Source of the DNA: Thermoleophilia bacterium
Lineage (GTDB): Bacteria > Actinomycetota > Thermoleophilia > Gaiellales > Gaiellaceae
Assembly (NCBI GenBank): GCA_014534415.1
Contig: JACVRM010000043.1
Coordinates: forward strand, 1 to 14,585
Reading direction: 5' to 3'
DNA length: 14,585 bases
The notes under the pieces are model-generated. The model worked only from the letters and a program-made list of their open reading frames with translations, was not told the DNA's origin and made no database searches. Of the stretch, positions 1-7,171 are shown piece after piece (within the stretch, counting starts at the first letter, position 1; each line of letters opens with the position of its first letter). A program made the position numbers and the translations under genes.

Positions 1-866
1 AGGTCGGCGAGCTGCACGAGCACCATCACCGGGTAGTCGTCGTAGACCGAGACGACGTCGACATCCTCGGGGCCGACGCCGGCCTCTTCCCAGAGGCGCG
101 GCGCGAGCTCGGCCAGTCCCGTCCGCAGGCCGTCCCCGTCCTGCCCGTCGGCGTTGACGACGCCCGCGAGCGCGCCGATCGCGACCGCCGGCTCGCGCCG
201 CAGGTGCTCGGACGAGGCCACGAGGACGGCGTCCGCTCCCGAGACGATGGGCACGCAGTCGTAGCGGCCGAGCGGGTCGGCGACGAGCGGTGCGCCCAGG
301 TAGTCGTCCATCGTCAGCGGCGTGCGGTAGACGGCGCCGGGATTGTGCGCAGCCCATTCGCGCTGCGCGATGACCACCTTGCCGTACGTCTCGCGCGCGA
401 GGCCGTGCACGCGCATGTGCCGGCGGGTCAGCAGGGCGAAGAGCGCGTTGGGACCGCCATGCGGCAGTGGGGCGAGGTGATCTCGGGCCGCCGAGTTGAA
501 CGTGTCGGCGAGGCGCCCGAAAGCGCCCCGCTGCAGGACGTCGCCGGCGACGAGGAGCGTGACGTCCGCGTCGCCGCTCTCGACGGCGCGCCGCGCGTGC
601 TGGAGCATGTTGAGCGCCGACGCGCCGCCGCTCGCGTCGTCCATCAGCCAGCGAAGTCGCAGGCCGAGCCGGAAGGCCAGGTCCACGGCGTGGTCCGGCT
701 GCAGCGTGAACGACGAAACCGCGAGGCCGTCGACCTGGCGCGGCTCGAAGCCCGCGTCGTCGAGCGCGGCTCTTGCCGCCCGCGCCAGGACTTCCAGGGT
801 CGCCGCGCCGTCGGGGCGACGGACGTACTGCGTCTCGCCGGCTCCGGCGATGAGCGCCTCAGTCAT
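1..866 (-). CDS. Thiolase-like / lipid-transfer (SCP-x, Ltp2-type) protein, partial at left edge
   Basis: The frame is open from ATG at 866 to the edge (288 codons, C-terminus missing). The N-terminus MTEALIAGAGETQYVRR is the usual first strand of the thiolase fold. The stretch near residues 185-205 (TMDDYLGAPLVADPLGRYDC) is the signature of acetyl-CoA acetyltransferase-like lipid-transfer proteins. At residues 76-85 (DDASGGASAL), where true thiolases carry the nucleophilic Cys, there is none. Family knowledge: cysteine-free members include Ltp2-type retro-aldolases that cleave acyl-CoA side chains together with a DUF35 partner, so a C-C lyase or lipid/CoA role is more likely than thiolysis. 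No DUF35 gene is visible upstream; downstream lies outside the window. The same frame stays open upstream to a GTG at 974, but that stretch has atypical third positions and 866 matches the family start. It diverges from the large regulator. Family call is firm; substrate is unknown. Confidence 0.85.
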   Translation of the reverse strand, partial: MTEALIAGAGETQYVRRPDGAATLEVLARAARAALDDAGFEPRQVDGLAVSSFTLQPDHAVDLAFRLGLRLRWLMDDASGGASALNMLQHARRAVESGDADVTLLVAGDVLQRGAFGRLADTFNSAARDHLAPLPHGGPNALFALLTRRHMRVHGLARETYGKVVIAQREWAAHNPGAVYRTPLTMDDYLGAPLVADPLGRYDCVPIVSGADAVLVASSEHLRREPAVAIGALAGVVNADGQDGDGLRTGLAELAPRLWEEAGVGPEDVDVVSVYDDYPVMVLVQLAD

Positions 867-893
867 CGCCTGTGGCTCTCGCCCTTTTGTCGC

Positions 894-1065
894 GGCTCCG
901 GCAAATCGAAGGCCAGCTCCGGCATCCGGCCGCGAGACTAGATCATCGACTTTCGGCCAGCCGTAGCGACTCACCTCGAAGGGTCTCTTCGTCCGGGTGT
1001 CCCGGCCTCCGCGCTGGGCCGACGGTGCCGGCGCGACGTCCCAGCGCGTTGGATCCGGCGAATCG
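894..1065. repeat. Repeated GG(C/A)TCCGGC(A/G)AATCG motif, candidate operator set
   Basis: GGCTCCGGCAAATCG at 894-908 and GGATCCGGCGAATCG at 1051-1065 match at 13 of 15 bases. The shorter core GCTCCGGCA occurs at 895-903 and again at 916-924, a 21-bp period or about two helical turns. One copy set lies next to the thiolase-like start, the other just before the regulator's promoter. Regulators with an N-terminal OmpR-like winged helix and BTAD domain (SARP type) typically bind direct repeats, so these could be autoregulatory operators. That function is inference; GC-rich words recur easily by chance. Confidence 0.35.
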
Positions 1066-1066
1066 C

Positions 1067-1096
1067 TTTTTGCCTGCTCGGGGGCGGTGCTAGCGT
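1067..1096 (+). promoter_or_regulatory. Probable promoter of the BTAD/AAA regulator
   Basis: An extended -10 box, TGC-TAGCGT, has its hexamer at 1091-1096, 12 nt before the ATG at 1109. A T-rich -35-like TTTTTG lies at 1067-1072 with an 18-nt spacer. No Shine-Dalgarno sequence precedes the ATG, so a leaderless or nearly leaderless mRNA is likely. Confidence 0.45.
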
Positions 1097-1108
1097 CTCG
1101 CGCTGGGC

Positions 1109-4100
1109 ATGGAGTTCCGGATCCTGGGGCGGCTCGAAGTGCTCGACGGCGGGCGGTCGCTCCACATTGGCGCTGCGAAGCAGCGCGCCCTGCTGGCCGT
1201 TCTCGTGCTCAACGCGAACCGGGTCGTCTCGACCGATCAGCTGATCGAGGCCCTCTGGGGCGAGCGCGCACCCGGCACTGCGCACAAGGCGCTCCAGGTG
1301 TACGTCTCCCAGCTCAGGAAGACGCTGGGAAGAGATCGAATTCTGACCTGCGCCGTCGGCTACGAGCTGCGCGTCGAGCCGGGCGAGCTCGATCTCGAGC
1401 GCTTCGAGCGCCTCGCCTCCGAGGGGAAGCTCGTCGAGGCACTCGCTCTCTGGCGCGGAGCGCCGCTCGCCGACTTCGTGTATGAGCCGTTCGCGCAGAC
1501 CGAGATCGCCCGCCTGGAGGAACGGCGCCTTGCGTGTCTCGCGCAGCGCGTCGACGTCGACCTGGAGGCGGGTCGCCACGCCTCGCTGGTCGGCGAGCTC
1601 GAAGGCCTCGTCCGCCAGCATCCGCTGCACGAGCGACTCCGTGCCCAGCTCATGCTCGCCCTCTACCGCTCCGGGCGGCAGGCAGAGTCGCTCGACGCGT
1701 ACCAGGAGGGCCGAACGATCCTTTCGGAGGAGCTCGGTCTTGAGCCGAGCGCCGAGCTGAAGGAGCTGCAGCGGGCGATCCTCGCCCACGATCCGCGTCT
1801 CGACCCCGTGTCGGCGCAGAGGGAAGCGAGCGAGGCGGTGGAAACGCCGAAAGGCGTCCTCGTGGGGCGCGAGAATGAGCTCGCCGAGCTCACCGGCGCT
1901 CTAGATGACGCCATCAGCGGACGCGGAAACCTGATTCTTCTCGTCGGCGAGCCCGGGATCGGCAAGAGCCGCCTGGCCGAGGAGGTCGTCCGGAATGCGC
2001 GCTCACGAGGCGCACGCGTCCTCGTCGGACGCTGCTGGGAAGCGGCCGGTGCGCCCGCCTACTGGCCCTGGGTTCAGTCGCTCCGGACGCTGGTCGAGCA
2101 GACGGATCCTCACGGCCTACGCGGTCAGCTCGCCGGCGGCGCCGCCGAGGTCGCCCAGATCGTTCCGGAGCTGCGCGACCGCTTTCCCTACCTTCCCGAG
2201 CCGTCTCTCGAGGAGGAAGGAGCTCGGTTTCGCCTTTTCGACGCCGTAACGCGCTTCCTCCGGAGCGCGTCGAGCGCCGATGCACTCGTGCTCGTCCTCG
2301 ACGACCTCCATGCCGCCGACGAGCCGTCGCTGCTGATGCTCAGGTTCGTGGCGACCGAGCTCCGCGACAGCCGGATTCTCCTCGTCGGCACCTACCGCGA
2401 CGTGGACCCGACCGTGCGCGATCCCCTTGCGGCGACGCTCGCGGAGCTGGGCCGGGAGCACGTGACGCATCGCATCGCGCTCCGTGGTCTCGCCGTCGGA
2501 GATGTCGCTCGGTACATCGAGCTCAGCACCGGCGTCGCACCACCCGAAGAGCTCGTGGCGACGATCCACAGTGAGACGGAAGGCAACCCGCTGTTCGTCG
2601 GAGAGGTCGTGCGCCTGCTGGTCGCGGAAGGCCGCCTCTCCGACGTCGACGTCAGCGAGCTCTGGACGCTCGGAATCCCGCAAGGGGTGCGCGAGGTGAT
2701 CGGGCGGCGTCTGCGGCGACTATCCGATGAGTGCACCAACGTCCTCACGCTGGCTTCCGTCCTCGGGCGTGAGTTCAGGCTCGACGCGCTGGAGCGGCTC
2801 AGCGAGCTCGCCTTCGACCGGCTGCTAGATGTCCTGGACGAGGCAGTCGCCGAGCGGCTCCTGACGTCGGTCCCCGGCGCCCCCGGGCGTCTGCGCTTCG
2901 CGCACGTCCTGATCCGCGAGACGCTCTACGACGGATTGACGAGTCCGCGTCGCGTGCTCTTCCACCGTCGGGCGGGCGAAGCGCTCGAAGCGTTGTACGG
3001 CGAGGATCCGCAGCCCCATCTCGCCGAGCTTGCCCACCACTATTTCGAGGCGGCGCCCGGAGGCGATGTCGATAGAGCCGTCCGCTACGCGGGACGGGCC
3101 GGCGACCGGGCCGTCGAGTTGCTCGCATACGAGGAGGCGGCTCGCTTCTACCGCCTCGCGCTCCAGGCGCTCGAGCTGAAGCAGTCGCCCGATCCGGAAG
3201 CCCGCTGCGTCCTGCTCTTGGGACTCGGCGACGCGCTGTCGAGGGCGGGGAGTACGCCGGAGGCGAAAGAGACGTTCCTCGCGGCTGCCGCCCTCGCTCG
3301 GTCCGCGCAACTGCCCGACCACCTTGCCCGCGCCGCGCTCGGCTACGGCGGCCGATTCCCCTGGGCGCGCGCCGGAAACGACACGCGCCTGGTGCCGCTC
3401 CTCGAAGAGGGGCTCGCGGCGCTCGGCGAAGAGGAGTCGGTACTGAGAGTGAGGTTGATGGCCCGTCTCGCCGGCGCGCTCCGCGACGAACCGTCGCTCG
3501 AGCGACGCTCCCTACTGAGCACGGAGGCGGTCGAGATCGCGCGTCGCATCGCGGATCGGGAGACGCTCGGCTACGCGCTCGTGAGCCACGCGCTCGCGCG
3601 CTGGGGGCCGAACATCGAGGAGATGGCGGCGCCTGCCGACGAAGTGCTGCGGATCGCCGAGGAGACCGGAGACACCGAACGCGCTCTGCACGCACGGTGG
3701 CTGCAGGTCATCATGGCGATGACGCTCGGCGACCCCGCCCGCCTCGCTACTGCCATCGACGCGTACGAAGCGCTCGCAGACGAGGTGAAACAGCCGTCTC
3801 AGCAGTGGTACGGCGCGGTCATGCGCTCCGTCTGGGCGCTCTCGCGCGGCGAGTTCGTAGAGGCCGAGCGGTTTGCCGATGAAGCACTCGCCGTCGGCCG
3901 GCGCGCGCAGAGTTGGGATGCAGCGTTCTCGCACCGCCTCGTCCGTCTGTTCCTCGATCGGGAACGCGGCCGCTTCGAGGACGTCGGGGAGCTCGTCCGT
4001 CGATCCGTCCACGAGTACACGGGCTACCGCCTGTTTCGCGCTCTCGTTCCGCTCGTCGCCTGCGAGCTCGGCCGCGAGCAACAAGCGCGCAGCGCATTCG

Positions 4101-4561
4101 CCGAGCTCGCGAGGGACGACTTCGTGGCATTTCCGCGTGACTCGGAGTGGCTCTTCTGCGTGGCGCTGCTCTCGGAAGTCGCCGTGCGGCTCGACGATCG
4201 CAACGGCGCTGGAGTGCTCTACGTCCAGCTCTTTCCCTACGCGCACCTCAACGCCGTCGGGGCGGCGGAGGTCAGCCTCGGGTCCGTATCTCGCTACCTC
4301 GGCGCTCTTGCCGCGACACTCGCGCGATGGGGCGACGCAGAACGGCACTTCGAGGATGCCCTCGCGATGAACGCACGGATGGGCGCTCGGCCCTGGGTCG
4401 CGCACACCCAGTACGAGTACGCCCAAATGCTCTTGACCCGGGGAGGGCCGGCCGATGACGAGCGCGCGACCGGGTTGCTGGGCGAGGCCCGCCGCACGGC
4501 CGAGGCGCTCGGCATGACCGCCCTCCTGCGGAAGGTAGTTCCCGCATCGCAGGCGGTCTAG
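1109..4561 (+). CDS. SARP-type BTAD / AAA ATPase / TPR transcriptional regulator
   Basis: The protein has 1150 residues. Residues 1-95 form an OmpR/SARP winged helix (MEFRILGRLEVLDGG; VYVSQLRKTLGR). Residues 97-225 form the helical BTAD (bacterial transcriptional activator) domain. An AAA_16-type ATPase follows, with Walker A GEPGIGKS at 280-287 and Walker B LVLVLDDLHAAD around D398/D399. The remainder, about 600 residues, is Ala/Leu/Glu-rich helical repeat of TPR type. No C-terminal LuxR helix-turn-helix is seen, so DNA binding must be N-terminal. Family knowledge: such proteins are large ATP-dependent activators, often controlling adjacent genes. The divergent thiolase-like gene is the obvious candidate target, and autoregulation is possible. 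The ATG at 1109 gives the canonical MEFRILG start. The family is certain; the signal sensed is unknown. Confidence 0.92.
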   Translation: MEFRILGRLEVLDGGRSLHIGAAKQRALLAVLVLNANRVVSTDQLIEALWGERAPGTAHKALQVYVSQLRKTLGRDRILTCAVGYELRVEPGELDLERFERLASEGKLVEALALWRGAPLADFVYEPFAQTEIARLEERRLACLAQRVDVDLEAGRHASLVGELEGLVRQHPLHERLRAQLMLALYRSGRQAESLDAYQEGRTILSEELGLEPSAELKELQRAILAHDPRLDPVSAQREASEAVETPKGVLVGRENELAELTGALDDAISGRGNLILLVGEPGIGKSRLAEEVVRNARSRGARVLVGRCWEAAGAPAYWPWVQSLRTLVEQTDPHGLRGQLAGGAAEVAQIVPELRDRFPYLPEPSLEEEGARFRLFDAVTRFLRSASSADALVLVLDDLHAADEPSLLMLRFVATELRDSRILLVGTYRDVDPTVRDPLAATLAELGREHVTHRIALRGLAVGDVARYIELSTGVAPPEELVATIHSETEGNPLFVGEVVRLLVAEGRLSDVDVSELWTLGIPQGVREVIGRRLRRLSDECTNVLTLASVLGREFRLDALERLSELAFDRLLDVLDEAVAERLLTSVPGAPGRLRFAHVLIRETLYDGLTSPRRVLFHRRAGEALEALYGEDPQPHLAELAHHYFEAAPGGDVDRAVRYAGRAGDRAVELLAYEEAARFYRLALQALELKQSPDPEARCVLLLGLGDALSRAGSTPEAKETFLAAAALARSAQLPDHLARAALGYGGRFPWARAGNDTRLVPLLEEGLAALGEEESVLRVRLMARLAGALRDEPSLERRSLLSTEAVEIARRIADRETLGYALVSHALARWGPNIEEMAAPADEVLRIAEETGDTERALHARWLQVIMAMTLGDPARLATAIDAYEALADEVKQPSQQWYGAVMRSVWALSRGEFVEAERFADEALAVGRRAQSWDAAFSHRLVRLFLDRERGRFEDVGELVRRSVHEYTGYRLFRALVPLVACELGREQQARSAFAELARDDFVAFPRDSEWLFCVALLSEVAVRLDDRNGAGVLYVQLFPYAHLNAVGAAEVSLGSVSRYLGALAATLARWGDAERHFEDALAMNARMGARPWVAHTQYEYAQMLLTRGGPADDERATGLLGEARRTAEALGMTALLRKVVPASQAV

Positions 4562-4692
4562 CGCCGCATGCGGGGCAGACGCTCATGCGCCAAGCCTATT
4601 GCGCAACGCTATCTGTTGCGTTACGGCGGGCATGCGCGCGGTTCCCGCGGTTGCGTCACGGCTCCCGCTTCGCGAGACCACTACTGCGGTCG
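4562..4692. other. Convergent intergenic region (regulator / nagD)
   Basis: This 131-bp gap between converging genes shows no T-tracted terminator and no convincing gene. Its notable content is the inverted repeat at 4602-4620. A 40-codon plus-strand frame beginning at ATG 4632 runs into the 3' end of nagD on the opposite strand but resembles nothing recognisable. Confidence 0.5.
4602..4620. repeat. Inverted repeat CGCAAC-N7-GTTGCG, copy 1
   Basis: The perfect 6-bp arms CGCAAC (4602-4607) and GTTGCG (4615-4620) are separated by 7 nt. An identical arm pair with the same spacing lies at 7172-7190 in front of the Xre/RES operon. TTGCGC at 4599-4604 and TACGGC at 4622-4627 flank it with a 17-nt spacer, so it also sits like an operator between -35 and -10 boxes. 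No gene follows that would explain such a promoter. Confidence 0.5.
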
Positions 4693-5553
4693 CTACGTCC
4701 GGGACGTCGACGCGTCGTGCCGCGAACCGCGGACGCGCGCCGGCAGGCTCTTGACCCGCGCGACCGCTCGTTCGCCGGGGCTCTCGACGAGGTCGGCGAT
4801 CGAGTCGATGACCCGGGACGGCCGGTACGGGAAGCGTTCCGCCATCTCGCGTGTCGTGATGCCGGTCAGGACCAAGATCGTCTCCATGCCGGCCTCCATG
4901 CCGGCCACGATGTCGGTGTCCATGCGGTCTCCGATCATCATGGTGTTCTCCGAGTGCGCGTCGATCGCCCGCAGCGCCTCTCGCATCATGAGCGGGTTGG
5001 GCTTGCCGACGAAGTAGGGGTCGACGCCCGTCGCCTTCGAGATCAGCGCGGCCACCGAGCCGGTGGCGGGCAAGATGCCTGCGGGCGAGGGTCCGATGGG
5101 GTCGGGGTTCGTGGCGATGAAGCGCGCGCCGGCCGCGATCAGCCTGATCGCCTGCGTGATGCGCTGGAGGCTGTAGGAGCGCGTCTCGCCGAGCACGACG
5201 TAGTCGGGGTCGCGCTCGGTCAGGATGTAGCCGACCTCGTGCAATGCGGTGGTCAGCCCTGACTCGCCGATCACGTAGGCGGTGCCGTTCGGGCGCTGGT
5301 GGTCGAGGAACTGCGCGGTGGCGAGCGCCGACGTCCAGATCGCCTCCTCGGGGACGTCGAGACCGACCGTCGCCAGCCGGGCTGCCAGGTCACGCTGCGT
5401 GTAGATCGAGTTGTTGGTGAGGATCAGGAACGGGTTGCCCGCGTCCTGGAGCTGCTTGACGAAGTCGCTGGCGCCGGGCACGAGCTGCTCCTCGCGGACG
5501 AGCACGCCGTCCATGTCCATCAGGTACGCCTGGATCCTCGGCTCGCTGCTCAT
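4693..5553 (-). CDS. nagD: NagD-like HAD-superfamily (subclass IIA) phosphatase
   Basis: A cytoplasmic phosphohydrolase of 286 residues. HAD motif I is DMDGVL (nucleophile D13, acid/base D15), motif II is LTNNS (T46), the motif III lysine is in VGKPNP (about residue 188), and motif IV is MIGDRMDTDI (about 211-220). The middle of the protein (VGETRSYS, GARFIATNPD, AHSENTMMIGD, ETILVLTG) follows E. coli NagD, a UMP/nucleotide phosphatase, closely; the true substrate here is inferred only. A basic tail of about 30 residues (ending SRHDASTSRT) exceeds the usual 250-residue length. I chose ATG 5553 because AGGTGA lies just upstream and the NagD fold starts there. A GTG at 5628 in the same frame would add 25 residues, encoded partly by a terminator hairpin, and is unlikely. 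The gene diverges from the transhydrogenase. Confidence 0.9.
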   Translation of the reverse strand: MSSEPRIQAYLMDMDGVLVREEQLVPGASDFVKQLQDAGNPFLILTNNSIYTQRDLAARLATVGLDVPEEAIWTSALATAQFLDHQRPNGTAYVIGESGLTTALHEVGYILTERDPDYVVLGETRSYSLQRITQAIRLIAAGARFIATNPDPIGPSPAGILPATGSVAALISKATGVDPYFVGKPNPLMMREALRAIDAHSENTMMIGDRMDTDIVAGMEAGMETILVLTGITTREMAERFPYRPSRVIDSIADLVESPGERAVARVKSLPARVRGSRHDASTSRT

Positions 5554-5557
5554 GCCA

Positions 5558-5563
5558 TCACCT
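5558..5563 (-). promoter_or_regulatory. Shine-Dalgarno of nagD
   Basis: Minus-strand AGGTGA sits 4 nt before the ATG at 5553. It fixes the start there in preference to the upstream in-frame GTG at 5628. It is one of the few clear ribosome binding sites in the window. Confidence 0.65.
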
Positions 5564-5581
5564 GCTTCCGGTCGCCCAACG

Positions 5582-5614
5582 AAAAAAGCCCCGGGAGAGT
5601 CTGCCTCCCGAGGC
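5582..5614 (-). terminator. Intrinsic terminator in the nagD leader
   Basis: Reading the minus strand, GCCTCGGGAG (5614-5605), loop GCAGACT, and CTCCCGGGGC (5597-5588) pair at 9 of 10 positions, and TTTTTT (5587-5582) follows at once. This is a textbook rho-independent terminator. It ends only 28 nt before the nagD ATG and lies downstream of a probable minus-strand promoter, so it would stop transcripts before nagD unless it is overridden. On plus there is no T-tract, so it does not serve sthA. Confidence 0.85.
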
Positions 5615-5625
5615 GCCGTCGCCTC
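5610..5625 (-). promoter_or_regulatory. Alternative hairpin competing with the nagD leader terminator
   Basis: Minus-strand GAGGCG (5625-5620), loop ACGG, and CGCCTC (5615-5610) form a perfect 6-bp stem. Its 3' arm overlaps the 5' arm of the terminator (5605-5614) by five bases, so the two structures cannot form together. That is the arrangement of an antiterminator and terminator pair. No known riboswitch core or T-box sequence is recognisable in the roughly 60-nt leader. Confidence 0.5.
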
Positions 5626-5651
5626 CACGCGCTGCGTGAACGAGGCAAGCG

Positions 5652-5657
5652 AGGCTA
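5652..5657 (-). promoter_or_regulatory. Probable minus-strand promoter of the nagD leader
   Basis: Minus-strand TGC-TAGCCT is an extended -10 box (hexamer 5657-5652), nearly the same as the TGC-TAGCGT box before the BTAD regulator. No good -35 element is seen. Transcription would start near 5645, giving a transcript of about 64 nt if it stops at the terminator. Confidence 0.4.
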
Positions 5658-5690
5658 GCAGACACGCTGGTGCATCCCGGCGGCCGACCG

Positions 5691-5696
5691 TACGAT
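5691..5696 (+). promoter_or_regulatory. TACGAT -10 box of sthA
   Basis: TACGAT lies 9 nt before the ATG at 5706 with no Shine-Dalgarno between them, implying a leaderless or almost leaderless mRNA. The same hexamer at the same distance precedes dnaE (12213-12218). The -35 region is not recognisable. Confidence 0.5.
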
Positions 5697-5705
5697 CGCG
5701 GCGGC

Positions 5706-7109
5706 ATGGACTACGACTACAACCTGCTTGCCATCGGCTCAGGGCCCGCCGGGCAGAAGGCGGCGATCCAGGCCGCCAAGCTCGGGCGGCGCGCCGCGGT
5801 GGTCGAGCGCGCGCAGGTCGGCGGCGTCTCCGTCAACTGGGGCACCATCCCGTCGAAGACGCTGCGCGAGGCGATCGTCTACCTGACCGGGCTCAGCCAG
5901 CGCTCCACGTACGGCGACAGCTACCGCGTCAAGGAGGAGATCACGATCGCCGACCTCCGCCACCGCACGCAGCACGTCATCGGCCGCGAGATCGACGTCG
6001 TCCGCCACCAGCTGATGCGGAACCACGTCCACCTGCTCGAGGGAACGGCCTCGTTCGTCGACCCGCACGCCGTCCAGGTCTCCGGGCTCGACGAGCGGCG
6101 CGTGACCGCCGAGTACGTCGTGATCGCGGCCGGGACGACTCCCGCACGGCCGCCCGCGGTCGATTTCGACGACAGGACGATCCTGGACTCGGACGGCCTG
6201 CTGCGACTCGATCGCATCCCGGCGTCGGTCATCGTCGTGGGCGCCGGCGTGGTCGGGATCGAGTATGCGTCGATGTTCGCGGCGCTCGGCTCGAAGGTGA
6301 CGGTCGTCGAGAAGCGCGACCGGCTGCTCGACTTCTGCGACGAGGAGATCACCGAGGGGCTTCGCTACCACCTCCGCGACCTGAGCGTCACGTTCCGCTT
6401 CGGCGACGAGGTGATCGCGGTCGACCGCCACGACACCGGCGCGCTGGTCCAGCTCGCGAGCGGCAAGCGGGTCGTCGCCGACGTCGTCCTCTACGCGGCC
6501 GGCCGCCAGGGAGCCACCGATGAGCTCCAGCTCGCGAACGCGGGTCTCGAGGCGGACGCACGCGGCAAGATCGCCGTGGCGCCGGACTACCGCACCGCGG
6601 TCGGCCACATCTTCGCGGCCGGTGACGTGATCGGCGGGCTCGCGCTCGCGGCGACCTCGATGGAGCAGGGACGTCTTGCTGCCGCCCACGCGTTCGGCGA
6701 CGCCGAGGCCGTCATGAACGAGCTCGTCCCGATCGGCATCTACACGATCCCGGAAATCGGGTACGTCGGCCGCAACGAGGAAGAGCTGACGCAGGACGGG
6801 ATCGCGTACGAGGTCGGCATCTCGCGCTACAAGGAGCTGGCCCGCGGCCAGATCCTCGGCGATACCTACGGGCTGCTGAAGCTGCTCGTCTCGGCGGACG
6901 ATCGCAAGGTACTGGGCGTGCACGTGCTCGGTACGAACGCGACCGAGGTCGTGCACATCGGCCAGGCCGTGATGGGCTTCGGCGGGACGATCGACTACCT
7001 CGTCGACACGGTCTTCAACTACCCGACCCTCGCCGAGTCGTACAAGGTCGCCGCGCTCGATGCGAAGAACAAGCTGGCCGCCGTGGAGCGTATGGCCGGT
7101 CGGCGCTGA
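5706..7109 (+). CDS. sthA: Soluble (Si-specific) NAD(P)+ transhydrogenase-like flavoprotein
   Basis: A 467-residue flavoprotein, the length of E. coli SthA (466). FAD-binding GSGPAG is at residues 11-16, the nucleotide-binding GAGVVG at 179-184, and HIFAAGDVIG closes the FAD site. The C-terminal dimerisation domain contains TEVVHIGQAVMGFGGT. Family knowledge: SthA moves hydride between NADPH and NAD+ in the cytosol. Dihydrolipoamide dehydrogenases have GGTCLNVGCIPSK in the redox loop. Here it reads GGVSVNWGTIPSK, so both cysteines are absent (S42, T47), which excludes a disulfide reductase. The WGTIPSK signature fits SthA, although E. coli SthA keeps the first Cys. ATG 5706 is preferred over a GTG at 5670 in the same frame because TACGAT lies 9 nt upstream and MDYDYNLLAIGSG is the family N-terminus. 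Transhydrogenase activity is inferred from family. Confidence 0.88.
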   Translation: MDYDYNLLAIGSGPAGQKAAIQAAKLGRRAAVVERAQVGGVSVNWGTIPSKTLREAIVYLTGLSQRSTYGDSYRVKEEITIADLRHRTQHVIGREIDVVRHQLMRNHVHLLEGTASFVDPHAVQVSGLDERRVTAEYVVIAAGTTPARPPAVDFDDRTILDSDGLLRLDRIPASVIVVGAGVVGIEYASMFAALGSKVTVVEKRDRLLDFCDEEITEGLRYHLRDLSVTFRFGDEVIAVDRHDTGALVQLASGKRVVADVVLYAAGRQGATDELQLANAGLEADARGKIAVAPDYRTAVGHIFAAGDVIGGLALAATSMEQGRLAAAHAFGDAEAVMNELVPIGIYTIPEIGYVGRNEEELTQDGIAYEVGISRYKELARGQILGDTYGLLKLLVSADDRKVLGVHVLGTNATEVVHIGQAVMGFGGTIDYLVDTVFNYPTLAESYKVAALDAKNKLAAVERMAGRR

Positions 7110-7171
7110 GCTCGCTGAGGCCGACGATGCTCGCGATCGTATTCGTCTCTGGCGGCCGCCTCGCTCCGCCG

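Larger units (their letters stand above)
867..1108. other. Divergent intergenic region between thiolase-like gene and regulator
   Basis: This 242-bp gap contains the promoters of both flanking genes and no convincing gene. It holds the repeated motif described separately (894-908, 916-924, 1051-1065) and a probable promoter for the regulator at its right end. A 20-codon frame on minus (starting MPELAFDLPEP) ends overlapping the thiolase-like ATG, but it is too short to support. Confidence 0.6.

Noticed and set aside
204..941. Open plus-strand frames opposite the thiolase-like gene
   Set aside because: They are Arg-rich shadows of the minus-strand gene, which matches a known fold throughout and merely lacks a stop in the window.
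867..974. In-frame upstream extension of the thiolase-like protein to GTG 974
   Set aside because: The extra 36 codons have weak third-position GC bias and the canonical family N-terminus begins at 866.
4632..4754. Small plus-strand frame (about 40 codons) just after the first palindrome
   Set aside because: It runs antisense into the nagD tail, resembles nothing known, and has no Shine-Dalgarno; it fits chance.
5554..5628. N-terminal extension of NagD to GTG 5628
   Set aside because: The extension is encoded by the terminator hairpin and T-tract, while ATG 5553 has a Shine-Dalgarno and matches NagD's natural start.
5655..5675. Minus-strand upstream peptide ATG...TAG (MHQRVC) before the nagD leader
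   Set aside because: Its stop codon is part of the probable -10 box, so it would lie upstream of the transcript; it shows no run of a regulatory amino acid.
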